This document shows, piece by piece, positions 34,676 through 45,663 of a stretch of DNA of 64,000 nt. The notes under the pieces were generated by a model. The model was not told the origin of the DNA, did no database searches, and worked only from the letters and a program-made list of their open reading frames with translations. This DNA is from Paraphysomonas bandaiensis (taxonomy: Eukaryota > Chrysophyceae). Location of the stretch: assembly GCA_965644295.1 (NCBI GenBank), contig CBFFRP010000034.1, positions 39,476 to 103,475 of the forward strand, given 5' to 3'. Position 1 is the stretch's first letter. Every line of letters starts with the position of its first letter. Made by a program: the position numbers and the translations under genes.

Positions 34676-36579
34676 TCACTTCAAGGTCTCCGCACTCGCT
34701 CCTTCTGTCGCAGCCGAGGCTTCAACCGTTCCAGTGCCTCCAGACTGCTTGATATCTTGTGGTCCTACCGCTGCGCGTGCCTCAAGAACGTGCGCTGGTG
34801 TGAGAGTCTGAGCCATCTGAGGAGACAGGACGAGCTCCTCCTCAGTGAACTCAAACAAATCAGTTTGCGAAGTGAGCTTTGAACCGTCGGAAAGAAGTGT
34901 TGCAGGATCGCGGATCTCATCATAAAACGGATGTGCACACGACTAGGACTTCTATTAACACAGGAAGGTGAACTTCACTGAGACATACCTCGATCGCCAA
35001 GATTCTATCCAAAGGTTTGTATGCCAACAGGCGGCTTGTGAGATCCATGGCTTCAGGGGGGGTTCCCGGTTTGAACACAGAACCCCAGGGAACAGCACGT
35101 ATTTGAGGAAACTTGAACTCCTGATAATTGGGGTTCATTTCATTTAATTCCTCGCGTGTAGGGGTTCCTAGAACCTAAAACATACATGTGTCAAGCAGTG
35201 GAGTAGAAAATAACAGAATCGATGCCACCCACTTTTATAATCTCAACCAGCTGATCTACCCCTGAACTACCAGGGAAGAGAGGAGAACCTATTAAAAGCT
35301 CTGCCAGAACACAACCCTCTGACCATACATCGATAGCCGTGGTGTACTCCGTCGATCCAAATATGAGCTCTGGGGCTCGGTAGTACCTGGATGTGCAACT
35401 TTTACGAGCCAACAGCAACATATATCAATTCCGTGCACACCTTGAGCATATATAGGCCACATTTGGCTCTCCCTTGACCAACGTCTTAGCTGATCCAAAA
35501 TCGCATAATTTCAGAACTTGTCTGGCGGGATCTACGAGAAGGTTCTGAGGTTTGATATCACTACCACAGAAACGTCACACACCCTAGTCCACACAAGCAG
35601 CAACAATTTTACCGGTGGCAAATACCCATGCCATGTATATGCGCGAGAGCCCGCGAGAGCTGGTACATATATATCTTAATAGAAAGTATGGGCATTGACT
35701 TCTTGGCTCGGCTAAACATCTTAGCGACCGAGTATACAGTCTCCGGTATGTACTCCAGAACCAGGTTCAAATACACCTTCAGGTGAAATTGGTATCAGCA
35801 AACTACTTTTCATTACACTGCAGTGTCCAACCACACATACCTCATCTGCTTTGGATCCCTTACTGACAAAGTAATGTTTCAGTGTTACAATATAGGGATG
35901 GGGTTGCTTCGACAGTTGACGCATTATTTGAAGCTCCCTATTCTTAAATCTACGATCTTGTAATACTTTCTTTATAGCTACAACTTCGTTCGTTTCCACA
36001 ACTTTTGCTTGAAACACAGCCCCGAATGATCCGTGACCGACCATACGTTGCGCGTCATAGTTAATAGTTTCAGATTTGCCGTCTTTCCTGAAATCCGATT
36101 TCTGGTCACTTTGGAATATATCACAATAGAACTCATACCTGTCCTCTGTTCCATTCATTTTGGAAGTCGATGCTGCACGACGACCAACCTATATACAACA
36201 ATTTTATCATCAATGACAGTCCCATAGCATTGAGGTCCCTACCGCTGGCTTCTGCTCAGTCCCTGCACCACTCCTCTCATCAATAGTTATATTCCGAATA
36301 CTATCTGATATATCTCCTCTCTATCAAACCATCACATTGCAGTTACAAACATATCATATTAACATTACTTCACTAACATACCTCATCAGGTGCGGCGACT
36401 GTAAAAGAAATGATTTAATATAATAATTATACACTTATTAGTTCCATATATATCCATACATATCTTTATCCATTACCTTGCCGTACAGTGTTATTTCTTC
36501 TAGTCGAACGGTCACCCTAATAAACATCACACTATCACTCATCTATCATTCAATATCCTCATATTAATACCTCTTCCAT
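34676..36579 (-). CDS. GSK3: Glycogen synthase kinase 3 (GSK3/Shaggy family)
   Basis: Start chosen at ATG 36579. The tiny first exons, joined by GT...AG introns, read [14 protein letters not shown], then [14 protein letters not shown], and run in frame into the kinase exon at 36180. Kinase hallmarks: [13 protein letters not shown] glycine loop, VAIKKV lysine, [10 protein letters not shown] helix [11 protein letters not shown] split by an intron inside the R codon, [20 protein letters not shown] including the GSK3-type activation-loop tyrosine, then [13 protein letters not shown] and [16 protein letters not shown]. The C-lobe ends [17 protein letters not shown] 50-residue Ala/Glu-rich tail ends at the stop at 34676. 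GSK3 phosphorylates primed Ser/Thr substrates in metabolism and development. It is divergent from the TPR gene. Confidence 0.92.
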
Positions 36580-37168
36580 AGCTGTTATTATTAATTAACA
36601 TATGCATATATATGAGATCTCGACAGTGATATATGAGATGAATCAACTAGTTACCTGCTTTCATATACAAGCAAACCAGAAACAATAATAGGCACACTAC
36701 AAATTGACTATCTAGTCGATGTAGTAAATGCCTAAGATAGAAGGGTTTATGAGTGTATGAGTAGTGAGGTGATGTGAGGCCTGTTAAGGTGGATGTCATG
36801 TGGTGGATTATGGGTGGTTTTTAGGTGGATTATGGGTGATTTTTAGATGGATAGTGGAGTTTATAGACGAGAATATTGTGGGTTTTTATGTTGTAGTCCA
36901 ATGTATACTGGTTTACTAGTGGAGTGATGTAAAGTGGGGAGGATATGGTGTCTCCAAGTCGAAGAAGTAGCAGCAGCAGTACAATAGCATGGTATGTCTA
37001 TATAGACCATCAATTGTACCTGTTGACTGTATATACACAGGTACATTATGTGTATGTTTTGCAAGCAGTTGTATGGTATAGCTATATATCCATATCTACA
37101 TGCATGCAATGCTCTTGCCTTAATCCTATAACCCTATCACAACAGTAGCCTTAACAATAACAATTCAT
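36580..37168. promoter_or_regulatory. Divergent region GSK3/TPR with a 21-bp tandem repeat
   Basis: At 36802-36845 the unit gtggattatgggtggttttt occurs twice, followed by a weaker third (gatggatagtggag). T-rich and tatatgta runs flank it. It is shared upstream DNA for GSK3 (minus) and the TPR gene (plus). The minus-strand reading at 36861-37109 is low complexity. Confidence 0.4.
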
Positions 37169-38053
37169 ATGAAAACACCTTCAAATCTATCACACACAAC
37201 TCTTCTCTGTTATATATTAGTATATCTATCATATACATGCCTATCAGAGGAAGTTGAGGTATATGTCCCCATTGATACAAGTGCACCGGATCCTATAAAA
37301 GATATCAACTACTATAAGTATGTAATAGACACAAATCCAAGAGATCATTCCGCATATGTTGCATTAGGAGATCGCTATGTAGAAGTAGGTAGTTATGAGC
37401 TTGCAAAGAAGAGCTATATCGATGCACTAGACTTGAACCCAGACTATGAGGTAGCACATAATAGCTTAGGAAATCTATACTATAATCACCTTAACGACGT
37501 CGATGCGGCAGAAAAACATTTCAAGCGATGTCTAGAGATAAATAACGACTTTAAGTATGGGCATGGGAACTTGGCACACTTGCTTCTAAATAGCCGAAAC
37601 GATTTGGATGGCGCTGAGTTCCACTATCGTGAAGTTCTGCGTATTGACTCTGAGGATAAATTTGCACACAATAACTTGGCCGAGTTGTTGTATATTTATA
37701 GGAGGGATATTGATGGAGCACAGTTACATTATCTCAAAGCATTACAGATTCACCCCAATTTTAGGAGTGCCCACGTGGGTATTGGGGATTTGCTGGTGGA
37801 CGCCAGGGGAGACGTAGAAAATGCAGAGAAGCACTTTCGACATGCTCTGAGGTACCACCCGAACTGTAAGGAGGCCCACAATTCCCTTGCTATACTTTTA
37901 CTAGATCATAAGAGAGACCCAGTTAGTGCAGAATACCATTTCAAGGAAGCACATCGCATTGACCCTGATGACGAGAATATTCGCAGTAACTTAGTTGAAC
38001 TACAAGCCACATTAGCAGAACGTGGTATCGATGGGTTTAGTCCTGAAGAGTAG
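37169..38053 (+). CDS. Secreted/lumenal tetratricopeptide-repeat protein
   Basis: Single exon, 294 residues. Residues 1-26 are a signal peptide (LLCYILVYLSYTC core). Six consecutive TPRs follow with the usual spacing of about 35-37. Typical is AYVALGDRYVEVGSYELAKK with ALDLNP, then NSLGNLYYN with AEKHFKRCLEIN, NLAHLLLN with AEFHYREVLRI, NNLAELLY with ALQIHP, GDLLVD with HFRHAL, NSLAILLLD with AEYHFKEAHRIDP. The repeats carry an unusual N/D-D-x-D-G/A-A motif between helices A and B. TPRs are interaction scaffolds, and the signal peptide implies the ER or beyond. Specific role unknown. Confidence 0.85.
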   Translation: MKTPSNLSHTTLLCYILVYLSYTCLSEEVEVYVPIDTSAPDPIKDINYYKYVIDTNPRDHSAYVALGDRYVEVGSYELAKKSYIDALDLNPDYEVAHNSLGNLYYNHLNDVDAAEKHFKRCLEINNDFKYGHGNLAHLLLNSRNDLDGAEFHYREVLRIDSEDKFAHNNLAELLYIYRRDIDGAQLHYLKALQIHPNFRSAHVGIGDLLVDARGDVENAEKHFRHALRYHPNCKEAHNSLAILLLDHKRDPVSAEYHFKEAHRIDPDDENIRSNLVELQATLAERGIDGFSPEE

Positions 38054-38494
38054 GATTCACAGCTTTCTATTGTTAGTACGTCCTGTGAAGATATCAATCT
38101 CATTTGGTAATAACTGTGCTGCCCACTGTGATATGAAAGGGTATTTTTGTAGAAGCAAGTTCTTGTAGTCAACATGAACCTGGTAGAAATGTTTTGTCGT
38201 GGTTTTCAGTAAACTTTGTTAAACTCGATGTACTATAGTGTTTGTATTCATAGCTGTGATTACAAATTTACATTTGCCGTGGTTATGGGTAACGACACAC
38301 TGAAATCATCTTCTGAACTTTGAAGAAGACGAGTAATACTATAAACCCTGAATCATAACATTGTGCTAGTTTGCATATATTATCCGTTGCAAACAATACA
38401 AATATTTACCATTCTAATAAGTGTTTATGTATTACTTAAAAGACTAGAAATGTTTTCTGATATACTGTAAGAAAAGTGCTAACATGTGGAATAT
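38054..38494. other. Convergent intergenic region
   Basis: 3' flanks of the TPR gene and the TTL-family gene. No gene, RNA or repeat recognised. Confidence 0.4.
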
Positions 38495-40133
38495 CTATGT
38501 TAAAGTCATTCCTCCACCCTTCATAGCAGCGGCGCTCCATTCTTTGTCATACACTTTCTCAAATCCCGAGACACTTTCATTTTTATCTATTACTACGGCA
38601 CAAGTATCTTCCCATAAAGCGGAAATGAGGCCTCTCAATCTATTTCCAGTTTGCTTGACGTCGGGGCCGGGGTTAACCTCCAAAAGTGTCACTCCAAAGG
38701 CATCATCAACCATGAAGTCCAATCCAAATAATTCAAAACAATTTTCCATTGGACTGAAGACAGTATATTCACTCTCGTAGGCAGCAAATACTTCCCTGCA
38801 CAGACAAAGCGAATAATTAAAGAATCGATATTAGTTCAGAACGCACCCAGTAATCTCATTTATATCACTTCGAATCTTTCGTACAACCTCTTCAGCTGAA
38901 ATATGGTGTAGCTTTTCGGAATGCTCTGCTTGAATACGGGCTGCAAGATCGCCAAACAACTGAAAATTCACGCATGACAATAGCTATGAAACAATGAAAT
39001 AATTCCCACCAATACGAATTTCTCTTCGTCAAAAGTTTCGTCTTCTATTCCTCGTGCTGTATTCGTGAGATGAGAAAGACAGTCTTCCAAATCCGCTTCG
39101 TTGTATCTGTGAATATATTATCTAATAAGAATAAATGTTGAAGCGTCGTACTGATGGGGTCATACCTATGAGCAGCTAAAAGGGCGAGCATGTGCTGATA
39201 TACAAACACCTGGAGTGCACCAACACAGAGAACGTATACACGCAGATGAAATTTGTGGCCGCCTATAGTAAGGGGGTTGGTAATATACCTGAAAAGTCAA
39301 ATGCAAATATGAGACAAAACATGAGCAGTAAGTTTTATTTCAATAGAAATACCACGAAATACTGTGACATGGCCCTTTGCAATACCCACCTTTGCAATAC
39401 CCACTCTCGAATATCTGGGCTCTCTTCGAGGGCATCCAGAAGCTCATCACATCCCTCAATTACTGAAATATTAGTGCCTTTATTCGTAACCGAAGGTTTC
39501 AAAATCCATAACCAGTCTAAACGATCTGAGTGAGTGATTTCTTCAACTGCATCCTCTAGACACCACTGCAGGCGCTGGCGTAGAGAGGCTTGCCTCAATG
39601 AACCACCAAATGCATCCAAACTTGCAGTCACACCAACTCCTAGGTCAAGCTTCATTTCTTCAAAGGCACCCCATGTCTCTAATATCAATGTAAAAGGGAT
39701 GGCTGACTTGATTATACTCGTAGGATGCTTTGAAACGTATCTTTTCATCTGAAGAGCTGCGGACAACAGTAATGAGCACTTAATCGTAACAGTTAGAAAA
39801 AATCAACACATACTTACCAAATTGCGCTTTCCGTGAAAGTCCTTTACGCACAATATAGGACGATGCCTTGTGCTTTCCTTGAAGCACTGGCTCCCACTCG
39901 ATATTCTCAAAATCCGATATTTGAACAATCTCGTCACCACTGGATGCAAGTTCGTCAACAACAGTACACCACGGACGACGAAAAATAGCTTGATTTATAA
40001 CATCAGCAGCATAATAGCAGTTCATATCAAGAAATATGGCAGCGGAATTGTGTTTAGTAGTATCAGTTTCATAACACGAAAATTTGGCTGTTTTTGTTTC
40101 TTTAAATCGAGGCGACAACACACTGTCGAACAT
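38495..40133 (-). CDS. Tubulin-tyrosine-ligase-family ATP-grasp enzyme
   Basis: Multi-exon gene from ATG 40133 to the stop at 38495, with introns of about 45-70 nt. It has the TTL domain in order: KASSYIVRKGLSRKAQF, SKHPTSIIKSAIPFT, LDWLWILKPSVTNKGTNISV (the ATP-grasp lysine segment), GGHKFHLRVYVLCVGALQVF, ML-ALLAAHRYN, FELFGLDFMVDD and VTLLEVNPGPDVKQT with the Mg/ATP-binding E-N. The arrangement fits the TTL branch that includes TTL and the fungal Pby1-like proteins rather than the large TTLL glutamylases. The family ligates an amino acid to a protein carboxylate, classically Tyr to alpha-tubulin. The substrate here is not shown by sequence. It is divergent from the UBP/RING gene. Confidence 0.85.
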
Positions 40134-40412
40134 TTTCTATACTAGAGGTGCTTAGACTCACAAATTCCGTGTGAAATATGTAGCAAATGCTCTATTGTGT
40201 TGAGAAGATAAGATAAATTTGGTGTGGAATATAAACTATGAATTTGACGTTATAATCTGATGGATACATACATACAGGCAGATGGAATGGTGGCAAATGA
40301 GCCGCTAGCTTCCAATGATATATATGGAATATGTTTTGATTGGTGAGGAGGCATCCAGTGGGGAGTATAGATGTATTACTGTGTACTACGATATTGTATT
40401 CACAACAGCAGC
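40134..40412. promoter_or_regulatory. Divergent region with CCAAT boxes
   Basis: Shared upstream DNA of the TTL-family and UBP/RING genes. A CCAAT at about 40310 and an ATTGG at about 40338 are arranged as in other promoters of this window, and there is a catacataca run near 40265. Confidence 0.3.
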
Positions 40413-40550
40413 GTATCAGCATCCTTTGTATATTTTTGTTCAAAGATGCCTCTAATATTGAGACAACAATTATCTGTATTACAGACGTAGTTGTATTGCA
40501 GTAATATAGAGTATATTTGCTTCAATTTATTCCCGAAAACATACGAGTAG
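40413..40550 (+). repeat. Dispersed repeat R3, copy 1
   Basis: Landmarks: gtatcagcatcctttgtata, agatgcctctaatattgaga, then gtagttgtattgca and tttgcttcaat. It recurs inverted at 43387-43548 and direct at 48611-48740. On the complementary strand all three keep the peptide landmarks LLQYNY, NCCLNIRGIF and KYTKDADT with few changes, so the repeat may derive from a coding segment. Confidence 0.65.
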
Positions 40551-40791
40551 TGCACTGTACAACACACATCTGTTATATACGGCACTGTATTACAACACTA
40601 TGCCATAAACTTTACATGGAAATATCCTGCATATTATACAGCACTTCTTCGAACTGAACTTCCTCATACATACATGTATATAGTAGCATCTAACATCTAG
40701 CAACACCCATATACGCATAGCTCACTGCACTATACTTACACTGATCATATCATACAATCACACTCCTTTACAATCTATTATATTCTTTATC
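40551..40791. other. 5' flank of UBP/RING gene
   Basis: AT-rich with a catacatacatg run near 40664. No gene. Confidence 0.4.
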
Positions 40792-41808
40792 ATGTTTGCT
40801 GTGGAACCTAAACTAGATTGTCCACATTTCTATGATTCAGACAATATAATGGATCACACACACTGGGAAGGGTTTGTTCTACCCCAAACAGCTCCCTGTT
40901 CGAGTTGTGGCGATACTCAGGAGAATTGGGTGTGTCTTGGATGTCAAGGTCTTTATTGCAGCCGGTTTATTAATGGTACAACCTGTACATATATCCTGTG
41001 CTGCATGTCGTCGTATTCTCTCAATCTGATATCCAATTGATGATATAGGTCACAACCAAGAACATTTTGCGGCTACGAATCATTGTTTGGCACTATCTCT
41101 GTCTGATTTGTCGGTGTGGTGCAGTATATGTGATTCATACGTCAAGAATTCAAAGCAATATTCTGCAATGGTAACACAACACCATACTATACAGTAATGT
41201 CGTAATAGTTTACAATAATAAGGATCGAATATACTTTTTGAAATTTGGAGAGACCCCTCCTGATCAAAATATACGTGAAGCGACAAACGAATCCGAAGCA
41301 GCCCTTGCAGAACTCCTTCGCCATTTGGTATGATATTGAATGCACTTTTACGTACGCGTGAAGTGTGTTGTCATTGATAACAGGATGCGCTTCCAGTAGT
41401 AGTATATGTAGATGCGGCTGACACGTGTAGTGACATATCTTCTCATCGACCACCGGATTGCATAATATGCCACGTACGACTGTTCGATTTCATTTCGTAC
41501 GTTTACATAACTGTTTGCATAGGAACCGTTTCGACCCGATTCTAATGTGGTTATTTTTCCAAGGTAAGTAATATACTTCTAATAGGACATATCTTTGAGT
41601 GTAAAGTGCGTAGCTGCCGTCATATGTTTCACCGAACTTGTGCCATAACGTGGTTATTAAGTCAGGTATGAAAAACACTGGCGTTGTGTAATGTAGTTCC
41701 ATACCCCGATATAAACAATGTGGTTGTAATCATATTATGTAGAATCAGTGTCCAATTTGTCGGAAAGCTGTTTTAGAGGGATGGAACACATCTCGTGATG
41801 GAATTTGA
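40792..41808 (+). CDS. ZnF-UBP plus RING-H2 protein (probable ubiquitin ligase)
   Basis: Multi-exon gene, ATG 40792 to TGA 41808. The ZnF-UBP domain is first: CSSCGDTQENWVCLGC, CSRF, then GHNQEHFAATNHCLALSLS and VWCSICDSYV, which supply the Cys/His set. After a linker (YFLKFGETPPD, DALPVVVYVDAADT) comes a RING-H2: CIICHVRLFDF, then CRHMFHRTC (C-x-H-x2-H-x2-C), ending NQCPICRKAV. Two introns in the RING are extremely short: 41497-41522 (26 nt) and 41564-41585 (22 nt). Both are required to keep the frame. ZnF-UBP domains bind the free C-terminus of ubiquitin and RING-H2 recruits E2. The order (UBP before RING) is the reverse of BRAP2. An E3 role is inferred. Confidence 0.8.
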
Positions 41809-42572
41809 TGTATATGTGGGTTGTGGGGCTTCAACGTCTTCTGCAGACGTATGTCATTGTTGATGTTCTGTGACATATCTATCAACATCGAGGATAGACA
41901 TCGTCTTCGAAGCGTACTATACTAGAATGTGTCATTTGTTTTATAGCTTCTAGTTAAATTTTTTTATTAGGGTATGTCTTAGGTGTTGTATTCTTAGGGT
42001 ATAGTTATATGCTGAGACAGTATTCGATCCCTCAAGAATATCCACCCCTCAATTCCGAATATTATTATTTATCGCCATTGGAATAATTGCTTAAACAGTT
42101 ATGTGTATTACTCAACAACTTCTCTTGTCTGTCGCCAACAATTGCTGTAAGTACACATACATTTCTACTGACGATCACGTAATAGATATCCCATGCATAT
42201 CACATTGATATACACAAGAACATTAAGCTTTTTCCCTAATACACTCTATTGGCATTGCATTGACGTTTATCTAGTCAGCTAACATACCCTCAGCTCTAGG
42301 GAGTTGATCACAAGGACAATTGTGAACTAGTATTTTCACAATGAAACACAAATTAGGCCAGAGGTATTATACTAAATACTAAACCCGGTTTCCAAGTATT
42401 GAGGTTGACGACCGATGTCAAGGAGTCAAACTTTTCGTTATTATAATAATAGCTTTCGCAATGCTAATTCGAATTTATATAATTTCCATAATAACGATTA
42501 GATACACATAAACATACTTGCGCTCGCAATGACTGGTCCCTTCAGAAAATGCTGATTAGGATGGGTGTGTCC
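41809..42572. other. Convergent intergenic region
   Basis: 3' flanks of the UBP/RING gene and the small coiled-coil gene. No supported gene or repeat. Confidence 0.4.
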
Positions 42573-43099
42573 TCACGTATTTCGGCTGAAATATAGGTAG
42601 AGGTCAGTTAAGAATTAGATAGATGTATTCAAAACAACAAAAAGTGAAGTAAAAAATACTAACGTGGCATCTGAATACTTCTGGTGGAGATCCTTCAATT
42701 CCTCTCTGTACTGTTTATGCTCATGGTAGTTCGACATCATTGCTGTGTGGTCATCCAAGACCCTCGCCATATCAAATTCTGCTTTGGTGGCCTTAATGAG
42801 GGCTTGGAGCACAACAACATTTCGCTTCGATCTCTCAATACGGAATTGTGTTTCAGCAAACAGATATGTCATAGAAGAGAAAGGGCAGAAAAGCCCATAT
42901 ACGCCAGAATCATCATCCTCGCCTGTACATATAAATACATACAATAAGAAATGTATATCTCTATACCACTAGCAAACTTACTGTTATCTTCTGAACGTTC
43001 ATCATCTTCCTCTTCGGTTATATTCGGACTCTTCCAAGTGTCATCTGGAGCATTATTAGTAGGAAGATCACCATTATTAAGGCTGTTCATATGGGCCAT
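42573..43099 (-). CDS. Small coiled-coil protein of unknown function
   Basis: Three exons. It starts at ATG 43099 with an acidic N-terminus (ITEEEDDERSEDN). An intron GTAAGTTTG...TACAG leads to SEDDDSGVYGLFCPFSSM and a helical stretch, LFAETQFRIERSKRNVVVL then EFDMARVLDDHTAMM and EELKDLHQKY. A last intron (GTTAGTA...TTTCAG) leads to a few residues and TGA at 42573. The length is about 125 residues. I do not recognise the family. The heptad-like helix suggests a small complex subunit. Confidence 0.55.
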
Positions 43100-43386
43100 T
43101 ATTAGGTTGATTAATGCACATGATATAATACACTTGATGACCGATTATCTTTGAAGATAGATGGTGGTGAAATTATTGGAATATCATGTGTGTAATGTTC
43201 CTATTAATAGAGTACTATATACATATATATCTAGATATGATAAGATTGATATGAGATTTTCATTACAACATAATACCGAGTTTATAGGCTTAAAAATCCA
43301 TTATATGAATGAAACTACTCCATTTGACATAAAAATAGCGTTTTTTGCTAAAATCTAATGAATATTGTCCTCACTTCAATTCCGTG
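43100..43386. other. Intergenic region
   Basis: AT-rich 5' flank of the small coiled-coil gene. Nothing recognised. Confidence 0.35.
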
Positions 43387-43548
43387 TGTATGTTACCGTA
43401 TCGGCAGTCAGCATCTTATTTTTCGGAAATGTATTGAGGCAAAAATACTCTACATTACTGAGATACAATTACGGCTGGAATACACATAATTGTTGTCTCA
43501 ATATTGGAGGCATCTTTGAAAAAAAATACACAAAGGATGCTGATACGA
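43387..43548 (-). repeat. Dispersed repeat R3, copy 2 (inverted)
   Basis: The reverse complement of the copies at 40413 and 48611. On the plus strand it reads YNYGWNTHNCCLNIGGIFEK then KYTKDADT, the same peptide landmarks as the other copies. It lies about 380 bp before the first duplicated segment; copy 3 lies about 40 bp before the second, in opposite orientation. Confidence 0.65.
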
Positions 43549-43929
43549 CGTCGTAGTGACCAAGAAAGTCTGGACAGAAACTAGTTTATATCTATAGACT
43601 AACTAATAACTGGTTTTGCTATATACTACTAGTGGCGGGCAACTGTCTCGGGACTTCTTGTGCATCGCTGCGAGCACCATGGTGCAACCGTCCCTTGTAT
43701 TGAGGTTAGTCGGGGGTCTACCGTTGGGCAATGTGTCTGGCGGGCCTGTGCCATGGATTATGTGAGGGGTGAATGGGACGAGATGTATATGAGAGTGTAA
43801 ATCGGTGGTGGAGATAGTGCTGGTTGTTGAAGTGGGGTTTCGGCCACAAGTAAGGAGGAGTTGTTTCCGGAGTGGTTGCGCTTGCCTCTGTCGGGTTTGG
43901 ACTCATGCAGAGGGTATAATTCTTGGGGT
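43549..43929. other. GC-richer intergenic segment
   Basis: Less AT-rich than its surroundings, with a gcaccatggtgc palindrome near 43674. The two overlapping minus-strand frames (43718-44017) are His/Pro-rich and show no motif. Confidence 0.35.
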
Positions 43930-45550
43930 GCCGTAATATAGTGGTGTGGCTGATCGTAATATCGTGATATTTTAGAGGACGTACACAATATGCATACAGT
44001 GGAACAGTATCATGCACCGTGTGGAGAGGCTTCTTCTTGTATCAGATCAGATATATGTAGACGTATATGGAAACATTGATATCATCAACAAGAAGACGAG
44101 AGAGTCGGATTGCAATTATTTGCTGTCTATTTCATTGTCACCTTATGATATTTGATTTAATGTTTATATTATCAAACTTAGAAGGTTATGAATGTCTCAA
44201 CGAATACATCTGAACAAACGATCTCCCATCTTGGAAAAGATATGGAACACCTGCAATTTGCCGCGAAAATAGAGCATCTGGAAGAAAAAGAATATTGTGA
44301 TGCTAGCAGTAAAGTTCATGGCAATTGCGATAGCTCTTGTGATCACGTTGCGGATAAGTATTCGGCTGGTAGAATTGGCTCTACTCTGACTACAGGTAGC
44401 AGTCGCGGTGTACACTTACCTACAGTCCTACTAAATTCTGAATCTAGTTGGAATATGGAAATCCGTCAACATTGTGGGACTGATAATATTGACTTTCACA
44501 GCATCTGTTCTTGCAGCAGTGAAGAATGAAGGTCATATGCTCCTGATATTTTGGGTGATTCTTGCACTGTCGGACATAATACTAGCGATATGGGAATCCG
44601 TCGAAGAAGAAACAAATCCAGAGAACCCGACAATAGAGGAAGAGGACTAGACGTAAACGACGAAACGGAAGTAGAAACTAAATCACTGACTCCGTTTGCA
44701 GACAAATTAGCGTATATCTACAAAAGTTATGATGGAAAAAAGGCGAAGAAACCGTATCCAACAAGAAAAATATCCAATATGTGGATGGCGATTTGGCCTC
44801 CTTCGATGGAAAGAATATGCGATGAAATTTCTATGGATGGATGGATGGGTTTCAGTTCATCACGTGTTGCTAAATCTTTCATCCACAAGTATTGATGTTG
44901 TAAAGGAAACCATACTGCGTACAGGTATTCCCGGTGCCGAAGCGTTTGAGGAAAAAGTATCACGAATGGGAATCCTACGAGTTTGTCATTCTCAAACTAA
45001 GAAAGTTACATTTCGGAAAGAGAATACGCATTCCAAATATGTAATATTTTGATCTTGTTGTCTATCTGGTTTCACCCTTTCCACTTACTCCTTGACCTGT
45101 GACGTTGTTGTAATACTCTAAGCTCCAAAACGGGCTTTCTCTGCTTATGGGTGTGGTGTGAGTGAGCGTACTACAAATTATAAATTACTAATCATCATTA
45201 TAGCATGTAACGTCCTGTGGTGGTGTTAGACTTGTATACCGGTTTACGAACTAGCCCAATGGGCCTGGTAAATATTAATAGCTCACTAATGGTAGTCCAG
45301 TATTCGTCAATTAATAGTTTTCATTAAATAGCAAAATTGTCCCACACCGAGGCGGTCCCTAGATAAAACTAAGCAATGTATAGATTTTTATTAAAACCCA
45401 GGCGTATTATTAGCGTGTCTGCACCAAGCAAGCTCCAGCTAGATCTATACTATACTTACATTACTACGAGTAAGCAACCTCGCCCATCTGGGGGTGAGAG
45501 GGGCCTCACCCAATGTCACGCTAGGCCTACACTAAGGCATACATTGTCAT
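43930..45550 (+). repeat. Segmental duplication, copy A
   Basis: About 1.6 kb that matches 48780-50380. The core (43980-45210 against 48836-50062) is roughly 96-97 percent identical by eye. The outer part differs by several indels but keeps landmarks such as gtatagatttttattaaaac and ctaggccta. Confidence 0.85.
43985..44670 (+). pseudogene. Broken copy of the duplicated multi-pass membrane protein gene
   Basis: Homologous to the gene at 48841-49526. Relative to it there is a one-base deletion in the first membrane segment (ttatgat against ttatcgat), a stop after the codons for LQSY (tactaaatt against taccaaatt) and an earlier TAG (gaggactag against gaggacttg). The competing long frame, open in copy B, is also closed here by TGA (gaagaatga) and later shifted by a 4-bp insertion (atggatggatggatggg). 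It is therefore dead under either model. Confidence 0.6.
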
Positions 45551-45663
45551 CAATTGGTATATTAGGGGTATAGCGGTTTAAAAAGTGATGATACAACCAA
45601 TTATATCTATTATATCTTATTAAGCTAACAATGAGTTGGCGTATATCAGATTACGTAGGTGGG

